Notes under the pieces: generated by a model
Told to the model about the DNA's origin: nothing
Database searches by the model: none
What the model saw: the letters and a program-made list of their open reading frames with translations, nothing else
Part shown: in pieces, positions 55,631 to 63,937 of the stretch
How positions within the stretch are numbered: position 1 is the stretch's first letter
Layout: each line of letters opens with the position of its first letter
Source: Prochlorococcus sp. AG-686-J21
GTDB lineage: Bacteria; Cyanobacteriota; Cyanobacteriia; PCC-6307; Cyanobiaceae
Assembly: GCA_003210285.1 (NCBI GenBank)
Contig: QCVS01000008.1
Span: 22,525 to 86,524 of the forward strand
Length of the DNA: 64,000 nucleotides
Direction of reading: 5' to 3'
Translations under genes and position numbers: made by a program

Positions 55631-55960
55631 TTACTTGATTTTCTTTAGTTTCTTAACAAGATTGATTCCTACTCCTGGAACAGCCAGAAGATCTTCATCT
55701 TTTGCAGAGGTGATTGACTTAGGAGTTTTAAAACCAGCCTTATAAAAAGCCTCTGCACTCTTAGCTCCGACCCCTGGAATAGCTTTAAAAGATTCTATTA
55801 TTTTTTTTGAGTAATCTTTTTTTATTTTAGGTTTAGAGGACTTAGAAGGCTTGACAGACTTCTTATTGGTTTTCGATACAGTTTTTTTAGGTAAAGTCTC
55901 TGTAGAGTTCTTGCTCTTAAAAAGGATTGATTTTATCTTACTTAAAAATTTAGTAATCAT
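55631..55960 (-). CDS. Lysine-rich helix-hairpin-helix protein
   Basis: The 109-residue product has a very basic N-terminal half (KKTVSKTNKKSVKPSKSSKP) and a C-terminal domain with two helix-hairpin-helix motifs, AIPGVGAKSAEAFYKAGF and LLAVPGVGINLVKKLKKI. This layout suggests non-specific DNA binding, as a nucleoid-associated or repair accessory protein. No enzymatic motif is present. Confidence 0.7.
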   Translation of the reverse strand: MITKFLSKIKSILFKSKNSTETLPKKTVSKTNKKSVKPSKSSKPKIKKDYSKKIIESFKAIPGVGAKSAEAFYKAGFKTPKSITSAKDEDLLAVPGVGINLVKKLKKIK

Positions 55961-56485
55961 TTATTCAAAAAAAAGATGATTAATTAAATTCTATATTCCT
56001 AGAAAAAATCATTAATTTTTTAAAATAACTAATAATAATGTATAAAGGAATTAATAGAAATTAATTTTTTATTTACATCTATATTAAGTCATATATTTAT
56101 TTATGACGCAAGTTAAAAATTCAAATAAGCATCTATATTAATTTTTCAAAAATTTTAATTTAATACATTGATCTAATAGAAGAATGAAATATTGAATTTA
56201 TTATTCATTAGTATTTAATAATTCAGGAGAGAAACAGTCAATAAAAAAAATTAATTACTTTACATATACTAGAGATAATAAAAATAAAAAATCTTTATTT
56301 ATAAATTATTCTATCTTCTTCCACTAATAAAATAAAAAATTTATTCCTTCTAAGAAAAAGTGATTTCAAAATATATTATTAAATCATTAACCTTCAAAAT
56401 TCCATAAAATATGGACTCATTAAATCCTTCTATATTTACTATTATAGAGTCCAAGTTTAAAATATTATTCAACTAATTATCGTAT
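55961..56485. other. 525-bp AT-rich gap
   Basis: No coding frame longer than about 20 residues looks convincing here. The only structure noticed is a pair of inverted repeats, TGGACTC at 56412-56418 and GAGTCCA at 56447-56453, shortly before the next gene. The spacing is unusually long for this compact genome. Confidence 0.5.
56412..56453 (+). repeat. Inverted repeat upstream of the kinase-like gene
   Basis: TGGACTC (56412-56418) and GAGTCCA (56447-56453) are perfect inverted repeats separated by 28 AT-rich bases, ending 32 bp before the ATG at 56486. It could be an operator or a 5' UTR stem; with seven base pairs chance is possible. Confidence 0.35.
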
Positions 56486-57085
56486 ATGCAATTAATAATT
56501 ATTAGTGGACCATCTGGAAGCGGAAAAACTACTTTATCAGAAATAATTTTAAAAAATATAAAAGATGGATTAATTTTAAAAACAGATAATTACTATAGAA
56601 CTGGCATACTAAGCAACATATTATCAAAAGTACTAACTTCCTATTTTGATAGAAAAATAAGTATTAACTTTAAATTATTTTATAGAGATCTAGAATTTAT
56701 TTTAAAAAACAGAATCTCTAATTTTTCCTATAAATATAATTTCAAGACTAAATCTATTAAAAAAATATATAAAAAAACTAAAAATATCAAATATATTATT
56801 ATAGAGGGAATTTTTGGAAGAGAAATATTAAAATCCTTATCTCAATATGATTGCATTTTAATTAAATTAAAATCTAATAAACAGACTTGTTTGAAGAGAG
56901 TAATTAATAGAGATTTTCTAGAAAGAGGTAAGAGTAAATATCTTGCCAAAAAAAACTTTTTAAAATCATGGGAATTATTTCATAAAAATAAAGACACTTC
57001 AAAAAATTATTGTAAAACAATTTGCATTAAGACGAAAAGTGATATAAATCCTTTATTAAAAAATATAACTAATAGAGTAAATTAA
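56486..57085 (+). CDS. Uridine-kinase-like P-loop protein
   Basis: The 199-residue protein has Walker A SGPSGSGKTT (7-16), LILKTDNYYRTGILSNIL in the place of the uridine-kinase D-x-YY motif, and YIIIEGIFGREIL. LKRVINRDFLERGKSK resembles the lid. It belongs to the uridine kinase/PRK-like NTPases; the substrate is unknown. It is extremely Lys/Ile/Asn-rich, even for this genome. It overlaps the convergent FAD oxidoreductase gene by 17 bp. Confidence 0.75.
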   Translation: MQLIIISGPSGSGKTTLSEIILKNIKDGLILKTDNYYRTGILSNILSKVLTSYFDRKISINFKLFYRDLEFILKNRISNFSYKYNFKTKSIKKIYKKTKNIKYIIIEGIFGREILKSLSQYDCILIKLKSNKQTCLKRVINRDFLERGKSKYLAKKNFLKSWELFHKNKDTSKNYCKTICIKTKSDINPLLKNITNRVN

Positions 57086-58232
57086 TCTTTTGAGATAATT
57101 TCAAACCACTTAATATTGCACCTTCAATCCTTCCAAACCCTTCCAATTCAAACCAATCACCACAAAAAGCTATATTAGAGTTTTCACAAACTTGCAAATT
57201 TTCAGGGATACCTAAACCAGAAGGTTGAGAAGCATTCCATATCATTATAGAAATATCTTGATAATCTATTAATTTATTTATGTATAGATTTTTATCAAAA
57301 ATTTGATTAAATTTTTCTAATAATTTATTTTTAAATATTTCTTTTTTTTGACATTGAAAATACTCATTTATAAATTCTATATTTCTTGTATGAAGAACAA
57401 TTCCTAATTGTTCTTTAATTTGTTTTTGAAATATAATCCTTTCGAATTTGAATTTATTTTCTAGAAGTTTACTTAAAAGGAAATATCTAAATTTTTTATT
57501 ATAGTTATCTTTATAACAATAATTAGATTTTGTATAAATTAAAAAAGTTAATCTTTGAATATATTCTTGTTCATTAAGAAGATTTAAAATTGAATCAATT
57601 TTCTTGTCATAATTAATTGGAATAGCTTTCCTTAATGGGATTTGATTTATGTTCAAAATATCTAATGACCTTTTATGTAAAATTAAATTACTTGAACATA
57701 TTAGAAATTTTGTTTTAAATATAGAGCCATTTTGTGAGGTTAAAGTCCAAATATTATTTTCATAATCTAATTTAACTATTAAAGTTTGAAAAAAATAATC
57801 AACTTGATTTTTCAGATTAGTATAGGAAATAATTTCCTGTGATAAATCAGACATAGAAGAGTTTGAAATATAGTTTTGGCCACTATAGAAATAAGAATTT
57901 ATTTTTTTATATTCCTTAGGCTTTACATCTAGTTCAATTAAATCTGAAAAATCTGATTGGATAATTTTAGTATCTAACAATTCTTGAATGAAAGTTTTCA
58001 ATAAACTATTATTTGTAATGTTAGAAATATTGAAATTTGGGGAACCGTGATTAAGTTGCCAACCACTATTACTGAAACTAACTCTTGTACTAGCCCTACC
58101 TCCAAGATTTCGTCCGTTTTCTATTATTGCAATCCTTCCTTTAAATCCATTTTTTATATGAGTAGATGCAAATACGCATGCTGATATACCACCACCAATT
58201 ATGGCTAAGTCATAAAAAGTATTATTAATCAT
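57069..58232 (-). CDS. FAD-dependent oxidoreductase (renalase/amine-oxidase-like)
   Basis: The 387-residue protein has an N-terminal Rossmann motif DLAIIGGGISACVFASTHI, then IAIIENGRNLGGRASTRVS. The C-terminal FAD motif is NIAFCGDWFELEGFGRIEGA. This fits the renalase/protoporphyrinogen-oxidase-like superfamily. Substrate unknown. It is 13 bp downstream of the MetF-like gene on the same strand. Confidence 0.8.
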   Translation of the reverse strand: MINNTFYDLAIIGGGISACVFASTHIKNGFKGRIAIIENGRNLGGRASTRVSFSNSGWQLNHGSPNFNISNITNNSLLKTFIQELLDTKIIQSDFSDLIELDVKPKEYKKINSYFYSGQNYISNSSMSDLSQEIISYTNLKNQVDYFFQTLIVKLDYENNIWTLTSQNGSIFKTKFLICSSNLILHKRSLDILNINQIPLRKAIPINYDKKIDSILNLLNEQEYIQRLTFLIYTKSNYCYKDNYNKKFRYFLLSKLLENKFKFERIIFQKQIKEQLGIVLHTRNIEFINEYFQCQKKEIFKNKLLEKFNQIFDKNLYINKLIDYQDISIMIWNASQPSGLGIPENLQVCENSNIAFCGDWFELEGFGRIEGAILSGLKLSQKINLLY

Positions 58233-58245
58233 AATTTTTAATTAT

Positions 58246-59064
58246 TTATGTTTTGAATAAAGTTTCAATATAATTCAATTTTTCTATTGAAGAAAATTCA
58301 GTCTCAATTACTGGGCAAACATTATTATCAAGATAAACTTTAATTAAATCATTAGTAAATGCATAAAAATTGTCAAGAGAATTAAGATATTTCTCAGAAA
58401 TAAAAACACCTTTCCAGGGACGAAATTTAAATCGAGAAATAAATTCCCTTGAGGGAATTAATAAACTGCCGAAAACTTTCACATTTTTTTTATCTTTTTT
58501 AGATGAATTGTTGAGAATAGATTCTTTTAAAAACTTTATTTCTTTTTCAAGTAAATTAATATCAGTTCCAAATTGAAGCCAGATTGATTTAGTTAACCTT
58601 GAAGAAAATTTCTTTTCAACTCTTTCTCTTTCTCCACAAATATTATAATAATTTTTCAAGTAGGGGTTATAAGCAATTCCTATATTAATATTTACTTTTT
58701 TTTCTTTTTTCAAATCACTCAATACATCCAATACATCAAAGTTTTTTTTCTTGTTAGATCCTGATACAAGTAAAATTTCATTATTTTTATAGGAATTACA
58801 TTTTTTAATAAAATTTAAAAACTCTAAATATGAATTCTCTTTATTCTTTGTATATTGATGATAAAGGCTGTAGTGATAAACAACGTCTAAGTTTTTATAG
58901 TTATCACCAATATATTTGATAGTCTCGTTTAGGAAATCTTTTTTTATAACTCCTTTGCATGGGATATTGATTTTATTAATATTATTGGATTTGCAAAAAT
59001 TAAGTTTATGTTCTAATTGCAAAATATTTTTGAAAGATAATTCAAATCTTAAATTATTATCCAT
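58246..59064 (-). CDS. Possible MetF-like (methylenetetrahydrofolate reductase-fold) protein
   Basis: The 272-residue protein is not clearly recognised. The order FELSFKN..., NEILLVSGSNKKK, INIGIAYNPYLKNY, KSIWLQFGTDINLLEKEI and NVKVFGSLLIPS recalls the beta strands of the MetF TIM barrel. There the equivalents are the LVLRGD-type, VAAYPE-type, TQFxFD-type and GIMP-type segments. Key residues are poorly conserved, so function may have diverged. The close link to an FAD oxidoreductase gene is suggestive. Confidence 0.45.
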   Translation of the reverse strand: MDNNLRFELSFKNILQLEHKLNFCKSNNINKINIPCKGVIKKDFLNETIKYIGDNYKNLDVVYHYSLYHQYTKNKENSYLEFLNFIKKCNSYKNNEILLVSGSNKKKNFDVLDVLSDLKKEKKVNINIGIAYNPYLKNYYNICGERERVEKKFSSRLTKSIWLQFGTDINLLEKEIKFLKESILNNSSKKDKKNVKVFGSLLIPSREFISRFKFRPWKGVFISEKYLNSLDNFYAFTNDLIKVYLDNNVCPVIETEFSSIEKLNYIETLFKT

Positions 59065-59097
59065 AACTTAATTATAGAAGATTCTAACCTAAGAAAG

Positions 59098-59331
59098 TTA
59101 GCGAAAGCATGCATCAAAAACAATCCTTATTTTTGAATTATTATTTTTTCTTTTAACTTTTAATAAATATTTTGGAGATACAGCTAAAGCAGCTTTAAAA
59201 GAGATTTGATCTTTGGATGATTTTTCAATTATATCTCTTAAACATTTCCAATTATTAGGTATAACTATTCCTGGCCAAGCAGCCCATAAACCTAAAACCA
59301 ATCCTGGAAAAAATAAAAATAAAAGTTTCAT
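59098..59331 (-). CDS. Small membrane-anchored or exported protein (unknown)
   Basis: I start at ATG 59331 (MKLLFLFFPGLVLGLWAAWP), which gives a signal-anchor start; the longer frame to 59388 adds an unlikely second hydrophobic start. The 77-residue protein continues GIVIPNNWKCLRDIIEKSSK and ends in a basic KRKNNNSKIRIVFDACFR. Not recognised. Confidence 0.55.
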   Translation of the reverse strand: MKLLFLFFPGLVLGLWAAWPGIVIPNNWKCLRDIIEKSSKDQISFKAALAVSPKYLLKVKRKNNNSKIRIVFDACFR

Positions 59332-59512
59332 ATTAAAAGAAAATAAAGAACCCAAGAAAAATTCAATAAAACTAATGTTAATCAACAATAGAAGAAAACA
59401 TCAACAAAATGACTATATAAGTCCTATTTTTATTAATACAATTCTTTTTATCAAATCAAATTTAAGATGAGGTCGAGGGGTTAGAATAATCTAAACAAGA
59501 TTACTAAAAAAT

Positions 59513-59917
59513 ATGGCAAGTCAGGATTATCTAATTGCAATTGCATTAATAGAGCAAAATGACATAAGAGCCATGCCTTTAGGTGGAAAAGAAATCAAAG
59601 AGAAACTTGAAGAGGAAGGTAATTTGAATAAGCTTGCTGAAGAAGTAATTTTAAATCTTCTCTTAAGAGTTTTTCAAAGAAGTGATGAAGGAGCATTAAA
59701 AAGAGTTTCTGAAAATAAAGGTTTACTATTAGTTCATATGCATCCAAAAAGAATGCAAAAAGAACTCCCATTTATAAAATCTGAATGGATAAGAGATGGT
59801 GATACCACTCAATTTTTAAAGTATTTGGGCAATCTTTCCAAAGAAATTTGGACTGCTTCTTTTGTGAAATATAAAGGGATGGAATTATTATCCATTGCAA
59901 AAAACGAAGATATGTAG
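59513..59917 (+). CDS. Conserved hypothetical soluble protein
   Basis: The 134-residue product has MASQDYLIAIALIEQNDIRA, EGNLNKLAEEVILNLLLRVF and WIRDGDTTQFLKYLGNL. Its composition is regular and soluble, mostly helical, with no catalytic motif I recognise. It converges with the S51 peptidase gene, 10 bp away. Confidence 0.6.
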   Translation: MASQDYLIAIALIEQNDIRAMPLGGKEIKEKLEEEGNLNKLAEEVILNLLLRVFQRSDEGALKRVSENKGLLLVHMHPKRMQKELPFIKSEWIRDGDTTQFLKYLGNLSKEIWTASFVKYKGMELLSIAKNEDM

Positions 59918-59927
59918 TTTTTATTTT

Positions 59928-60626
59928 TTAAACACATTCATAACTTTTAAAATATTTCTTAATTAATTTATTATTTTCCTTAAATACATTAAAACACTTC
60001 TTTTTATTTCCAAAATTAATTGATTCATAATTAAAATCGTCTTTAATATGCAAGGCAGAATTGCCTTCGATACAAATGCAAGATTCAATTCTTTGACTTT
60101 TAATTATTTTATTAACGAAAGGCTCTCTTTCTTTTTCTTCATCATAGTGAGGACATGCAATCCCCTTTACCATACCCAAGCAATTAATTATTTCTAATTT
60201 ATCAGAGAAAGAGTCAGTAATTCCTTGATCAAACCAGCATATCGCGCCGGCACTGACACCACTCATTATAATACCTTTTTCATAAGCAATCTTCAGACTA
60301 TTCTGCAATTCCCATTCTTTCCAAACAGCCAACATACTTTTTGTATTTCCTCCACCAACATAAATAATATCTTGAGATAGAATTTTATTTTCTAAGTTTT
60401 CTGTTCTCGAAAAGAAATCAAGATGACTAGTAATACAATTTAATTTTGAAAAAGCTCTATAAAAATTTAATTTATATGAATCATTATCTCCTGATGCAGT
60501 AGGAATAAAGCAGATTTTCGGTCTTTCTTTTTTAACTAATGACGTAATATATTTCTCTATCTTAAGTTCACCTAAGGACCTACCAAAACCTCCACCTCCA
60601 ATTGCCACAATATTTTTATTTGACAT
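59928..60626 (-). CDS. Peptidase S51 (peptidase E-like)
   Basis: The 232-residue protein has GGGFGRSLGELKIEKYI, ICFIPTASGDND, DIIYVGGGNTKSMLAVW and the nucleophile elbow IMSGVSAGAICWF with Ser125. These are typical of peptidase E/cyanophycinase-related S51 enzymes. The peptidase E-like length argues for Asp-dipeptide hydrolysis rather than cyanophycin degradation. It is divergent from the GNAT gene (20 bp). Confidence 0.88.
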   Translation of the reverse strand: MSNKNIVAIGGGGFGRSLGELKIEKYITSLVKKERPKICFIPTASGDNDSYKLNFYRAFSKLNCITSHLDFFSRTENLENKILSQDIIYVGGGNTKSMLAVWKEWELQNSLKIAYEKGIIMSGVSAGAICWFDQGITDSFSDKLEIINCLGMVKGIACPHYDEEKEREPFVNKIIKSQRIESCICIEGNSALHIKDDFNYESINFGNKKKCFNVFKENNKLIKKYFKSYECV

Positions 60627-60646
60627 TGCAATTTGAACTCAATTAA

Positions 60647-61108
60647 ATGAATTTAAAACAAATTACCGAAAAAGATCAACTTTATTTAAAAAAAATATAT
60701 TTTGATTCAATAATTTCTATAGATGAGAAAATTTATACTTCAGAACAAAAAAGAGCTTGGGCAAGCCAAGCCTGGGATAATAAATGTTTTAATTTATCTT
60801 TAAAGGAAGGTAAAGGTTGGCTTATTAATGAAAGAGAGAAGATAATTGCTTTTGCCTCAAGATATCCAAATAATAGAATTTCCCTTTTATATTGCAAAGG
60901 AGATTCACAAAGAAAAGGTTATGGGACAAAGTTACTTCAAAAAATAGAAAAGGAAGCCATAAAAGAGGGTTTACCTTGCTTAACAACAGAGGCAAGCTTA
61001 ATTAGTTATAAATTATTTCTAAAAAATAGCTGGAAAATAATACGTAAAGAAAAAATAATTATCAAGAATATAACATTTGAAAGATATAAGATGATAAAAA
61101 ATTTTTAA
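60647..61108 (+). CDS. GNAT-family N-acetyltransferase
   Basis: The 153-residue protein has the acetyl-CoA loop CKGDSQRKGYGTKLLQKIEK (here Q/RxxGxG as QRKGYG) and a C-terminal LFLKNSWKIIRKEKI stretch. WASQAWDNKCFNL near the N-terminus is found in many GNATs of the YafP/ElaA-like type. The acceptor is unknown. It is followed 15 bp later by a small membrane protein gene. Confidence 0.82.
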   Translation: MNLKQITEKDQLYLKKIYFDSIISIDEKIYTSEQKRAWASQAWDNKCFNLSLKEGKGWLINEREKIIAFASRYPNNRISLLYCKGDSQRKGYGTKLLQKIEKEAIKEGLPCLTTEASLISYKLFLKNSWKIIRKEKIIIKNITFERYKMIKNF

Positions 61109-61123
61109 TTGCTTTAATAAAAA

Positions 61124-61441
61124 ATGAGTAACAGAAGCAAAAAATTATTATTATTGAAAAGATCCCTTATTTGGTTTTTATATTTATTTTCAGGTTACAT
61201 ACTCTATTCAAAAAAAGGATATTTATTTTCAATATTTATTACCTTCGCAAAGGTAATTTATCCATTATCAATTTTTTGGTTACAAATAAGAATAAAAAGG
61301 AGTGGGAAGTTTTTACCAATAGATTCAGCCATGAAAACATCCCAATTATGGTTTAATCTATTGCCTGTTCTAGCATCCTTCATTACCGTAGTTTTAAGTA
61401 TATTAAATACAACTTTTTACCTCATAGATAAGTTTATATAG
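61124..61441 (+). CDS. Small polytopic membrane protein (unknown)
   Basis: The 105-residue product has a basic start (MSNRSKKLLLLKRS) and about three hydrophobic helices (15-27, 33-55, 76-102). It probably shares a transcript with the GNAT gene. Not recognised. Confidence 0.55.
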   Translation: MSNRSKKLLLLKRSLIWFLYLFSGYILYSKKGYLFSIFITFAKVIYPLSIFWLQIRIKRSGKFLPIDSAMKTSQLWFNLLPVLASFITVVLSILNTTFYLIDKFI

Positions 61442-61532
61442 ATATCTAAGGCTTAAAAGACAAAACATTATGTAAAGAAAATTGCCATTTCAGATAAATT
61501 GCTTAAATTTTAAATAGTAATAATTATTTTTC

Positions 61533-61688
61533 ATGCAAAACATTACGTTTAAAGGAAATATTAATTTTGATAATCAAAAGGAAGAATTAAATGAAAATGA
61601 ATTGTTCTCTCTAAAAATTACTGACAGTTTATATAAAAAAGATATTGGAAAATTTCTAGAAATACTATCATCTCATTTCATTCCGTAA
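61533..61688 (+). CDS. 51-residue soluble protein (putative)
   Basis: ATG 61533 to TAA 61686-61688 encodes MQNITFKGNINFDNQKEELN, then ENELFSLKITDSLYKKDIGK and FLEILSSHFIP. Its charged, well-mixed composition looks coding. It stands alone, 74 bp upstream of the DUF3303 gene. Not recognised. Confidence 0.45.
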   Translation: MQNITFKGNINFDNQKEELNENELFSLKITDSLYKKDIGKFLEILSSHFIP

Positions 61689-61762
61689 AAAGATCATAAA
61701 TGATGTTCAAATTAAAACAGGGCAAGAAATAAGATTGTTTTTGACAGATAATAAATTTAATT

Positions 61763-62092
61763 ATGAAAAATGTAATGCAAATGTATCTTGCGGATTGTCA
61801 ATTTCCGGATATTGATAATCAGGTTAAAGCCTATAAATTATTTGTAGAAGCATGGGAAAATGGCGAAATGGCTAAAGCTGACAAAACTGATAAATTTGAA
61901 ATGCTATTTAGAGTTCATGCTCCGGGAGAAGGAAGAGTAGTTTGTTTGTGTAAAGCTTATAGTGACAAGGAGGTTTTTGAACATTTTGCCCCTTGGAGAG
62001 CGAAATTTGGAATACATATGGAATTTACACCTGTTACCAGTTGTCAAAACATTGTCGATTATCACAAAGACTTATTTAAATCAATGAACTAA
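61763..62092 (+). CDS. DUF3303 family protein
   Basis: The 109-residue protein matches DUF3303 with FEMLFRVHAPGEGRVVCLCK, HFAPWRAKFGIHMEFTPVTS and a compact alpha/beta pattern. Base composition is a little less AT-rich than its neighbours. The family is widespread in marine picocyanobacteria; function unknown. Confidence 0.8.
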   Translation: MKNVMQMYLADCQFPDIDNQVKAYKLFVEAWENGEMAKADKTDKFEMLFRVHAPGEGRVVCLCKAYSDKEVFEHFAPWRAKFGIHMEFTPVTSCQNIVDYHKDLFKSMN

Positions 62093-62115
62093 TAACCTAT
62101 TAAATTTTTATTAAT

Positions 62116-62277
62116 GTGAAAAAACCTTTTTCAAATATTATTAATAAAGATAAAAATACATCTTTATCTAAAAAAGAAGATAGTGAGAAATCAAAACCGT
62201 TAATAATCTTCGGAACTATTGTTTCATTATCTTCTATATTTTTGCTTCTTTATACAATAAATAACAAATTTGGCTGA
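62116..62277 (+). CDS. 53-residue one-helix membrane protein (putative)
   Basis: GTG 62116 to TGA 62275-62277 encodes MKKPFSNIINKDKNTSLSKK, then a helix (PLIIFGTIVSLSSIFLLLYT) and INNKFG. It lies 23 bp after the DUF3303 gene on the same strand. Not recognised; the GTG start lowers confidence. Confidence 0.45.
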   Translation: MKKPFSNIINKDKNTSLSKKEDSEKSKPLIIFGTIVSLSSIFLLLYTINNKFG

Positions 62278-62344
62278 TATGAGTAATTTACACAATTACT
62301 TTTACCTTGTATATGAATTATATTTGTAGAAATAACTAAATTTT

Positions 62345-62461
62345 ATGGCATTTGAACAAGGTGGCATGGCTTCAGGCCTTCTGATTATCGCAGTTTCTAT
62401 AGTTTTTGCAGCTGGATTTGGATTTTTAGTATTACATTTTGTACCAGGTACACCTTTCTAA
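62345..62461 (+). CDS. 38-residue one-helix membrane protein
   Basis: ATG 62345 to TAA 62459-62461 encodes MAFEQGGMASGLLIIAVSIV and FAAGFGFLVLHFVPGTPF, a single Gly/Ala-rich helix with short polar ends. It resembles small subunits of photosynthetic or NDH complexes in size; I cannot name it. Base composition is less AT-rich than flanking DNA, which supports coding. Confidence 0.6.
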   Translation: MAFEQGGMASGLLIIAVSIVFAAGFGFLVLHFVPGTPF

Positions 62462-62492
62462 TAACATAATTTATTAATTAATTTAATAAAAA

Positions 62493-62759
62493 TTAAATGT
62501 TCACTGTCTCAAGGTCTTGGACAGTGTTATCTCTATCTGTTTTGTTTTTAACTCTATAAGCATAAATTAGTGAACCTAGAGCAATAGATGTAGAGGCTAA
62601 TATTCCTGAAATAAGTATCAAAGCAAATAGGCCACCTATCAAACCCCCTTTTAATCTAAGTAAATTAGACTTTATGAGAAGAACTAGTAGAAAAAATGTA
62701 GTAGCTTTGAGAGAAGTAATTTTAATGAAAGCTAGAGGAGCAAAAGGGTTTAATAGCAT
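62493..62759 (-). CDS. Small two-helix membrane protein (unknown)
   Basis: The 88-residue product has a hydrophobic N-terminal part and a second helix (GGLIGGLFALILISGILAST) followed by IALGSLIYAYRVKNKTDRDN. The true start may be a later codon just before the second helix. It lies downstream of the 45-residue gene on the same strand, with a terminator between them. Confidence 0.5.
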   Translation of the reverse strand: MLLNPFAPLAFIKITSLKATTFFLLVLLIKSNLLRLKGGLIGGLFALILISGILASTSIALGSLIYAYRVKNKTDRDNTVQDLETVNI

Positions 62760-62812
62760 TTAGTTTTTTTATATTCATTACTCTAAAAAAAAATTCCTAA
62801 AACTGCTAAAAA

Positions 62813-62835
62813 AAAAGACTCAAAAAGAGTCTTTT
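62813..62835 (-). terminator. Intrinsic terminator downstream of the 45-residue gene
   Basis: AAAAGACTC (62813-62821) and GAGTCTTTT (62827-62835) form a nine-base stem with loop AAAAA. On the minus strand a run of T residues follows, so it ends transcription of the gene at 62865-63002. Confidence 0.75.
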
Positions 62836-62864
62836 AAAATTAAAATTAAAAAAATATGAATTAT

Positions 62865-63002
62865 TTATTCCTCAGTATCAAATTTGCTAAGATTTGGTCC
62901 CGCGACTAAACCAACAAGCCCAAAAAGGACTAAAGATCCAATCCCAACACCTGCTGCCCAAGGATTAAAACCGCCAATGGCGAATGAAGCTAATAAATTC
63001 AT
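62865..63002 (-). CDS. 45-residue one-helix membrane protein, paralogue of 29763-29888
   Basis: ATG 63002 to TAA 62865 encodes MNLLASFAIGGFNPWAAGVG, a Gly/Leu-rich helix, and AGPNLSKFDTEE. It shares ASFAIGGF-x-P-x-AA with the 41-residue protein at 29763-29888. It has its own intrinsic terminator, so it is expressed as a single gene. It is clearly less AT-rich than the flanks, which supports a real and well expressed gene. The complex it belongs to is unknown. Confidence 0.65.
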   Translation of the reverse strand: MNLLASFAIGGFNPWAAGVGIGSLVLFGLVGLVAGPNLSKFDTEE

Positions 63003-63164
63003 GAATTTTTAAATACAATTATCTCGGAGCTAGCATACAGAATTATTGAAGGGAATATACCCAAATTGAGACATTTCTTTGTAATTCGACAGTATTTCAA
63101 TGAAGAGATAGTTTTGTAGTTACATAAATATTTGGCAAACAGAATACTTACTTTTGAGTCTTTA

Positions 63165-63187
63165 AGAGACAACAGGTCTCTATTTTT
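63165..63187 (+). terminator. Orphan intrinsic terminator
   Basis: AGAGAC (63165-63170) pairs with GTCTCT (63176-63181) around AACAG and is followed by ATTTTTT. No plus-strand protein gene lies upstream between 62461 and here, so it may end an untranslated RNA transcribed from about 63003-63160, or an antisense transcript. Confidence 0.55.
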
Positions 63188-63221
63188 TCACTTAAGATCA
63201 AATTATTGAGAATAAAACATT

Positions 63222-63602
63222 ATGAATACAAATTTAACATTTATATATGATGGAGAATGTCCTTTTTGTAATCATTTTGCAGAACTTTTAGAACTTAAAA
63301 GTAAAATAAAGAAAATTACTATTCTTGATGGTAGAAAAAATCCAGAAATAATTAAATCTCTTTTAGATAAAGGTTATGACATAGATAGAGGAGCAATCCT
63401 TCTTAAGGATAATGATATATTTCATGGAGCTGAAGCAATAAATAAAATATGTAAGCAAATAAATAACCCGTCAGGCAAACTTTTAAAACTCTTATCAAAT
63501 ATCTTTAAATCAGACCAAAGAACAAATTTATTGTTTCCCTTCCTTGTAAGAGCAAGGAGATTAGCCTTAATTGCAAAAGGTGTTCCAACTTCTTTGGTTT
63601 GA
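63222..63602 (+). CDS. DCC-family (DUF393) thiol-disulfide oxidoreductase-like protein
   Basis: The 126-residue protein has the DxxCxxC motif YDGECPFCNHF (Asp10, Cys13, Cys16), KITILDGRKNPEI and GAILLKDNDIFHGAEAI. These define the DCC1-like DUF393 family, a thioredoxin-related fold of unknown specific role. Confidence 0.85.
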   Translation: MNTNLTFIYDGECPFCNHFAELLELKSKIKKITILDGRKNPEIIKSLLDKGYDIDRGAILLKDNDIFHGAEAINKICKQINNPSGKLLKLLSNIFKSDQRTNLLFPFLVRARRLALIAKGVPTSLV

Positions 63603-63708
63603 AAAAAGTTTTCCTCCAAATTAATAAATGACATATTTTTAAGCTTATTTATGATTAGAAGATAATTTATTATTTCTTAGCTAGAACATATAGGTAATAT
63701 CAAAAATT

Positions 63709-63894
63709 ATGATAGAAAACTTCAATCCATTTATTTCTTTAGGTGGTAAAGATCAGAAAATAAATCATATGGCAGAGGCAGCACTAGAAATGAATTTAAC
63801 ATGCAATGATTTAAAAAAAGATCTTGATTTAACAGATGGGGACGTTATTGATATGTTGCAATTAGTAATGGATGGGTTTAAAAATAGAAATTAA
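63709..63894 (+). CDS. 61-residue acidic protein (unknown)
   Basis: The product reads MIENFNPFISLGGKDQKINH and continues MAEAALEMNLTCNDLKKDLD, ending LQLVMDGFKNRN. Helical and acidic, soluble. It lies 106 bp after the DCC gene and 43 bp before another gene start. Not recognised. Confidence 0.5.
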   Translation: MIENFNPFISLGGKDQKINHMAEAALEMNLTCNDLKKDLDLTDGDVIDMLQLVMDGFKNRN

Positions 63895-63937
63895 ATAAAT
63901 AATCTCACTAAAAAATTTAGTTTTCCTTAAATTTTTA

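Noticed and set aside
59928..60626. Cyanophycinase
   Set aside because: Same S51 fold, but length and sequence are peptidase E-like and no cyanophycin synthetase is in the window.
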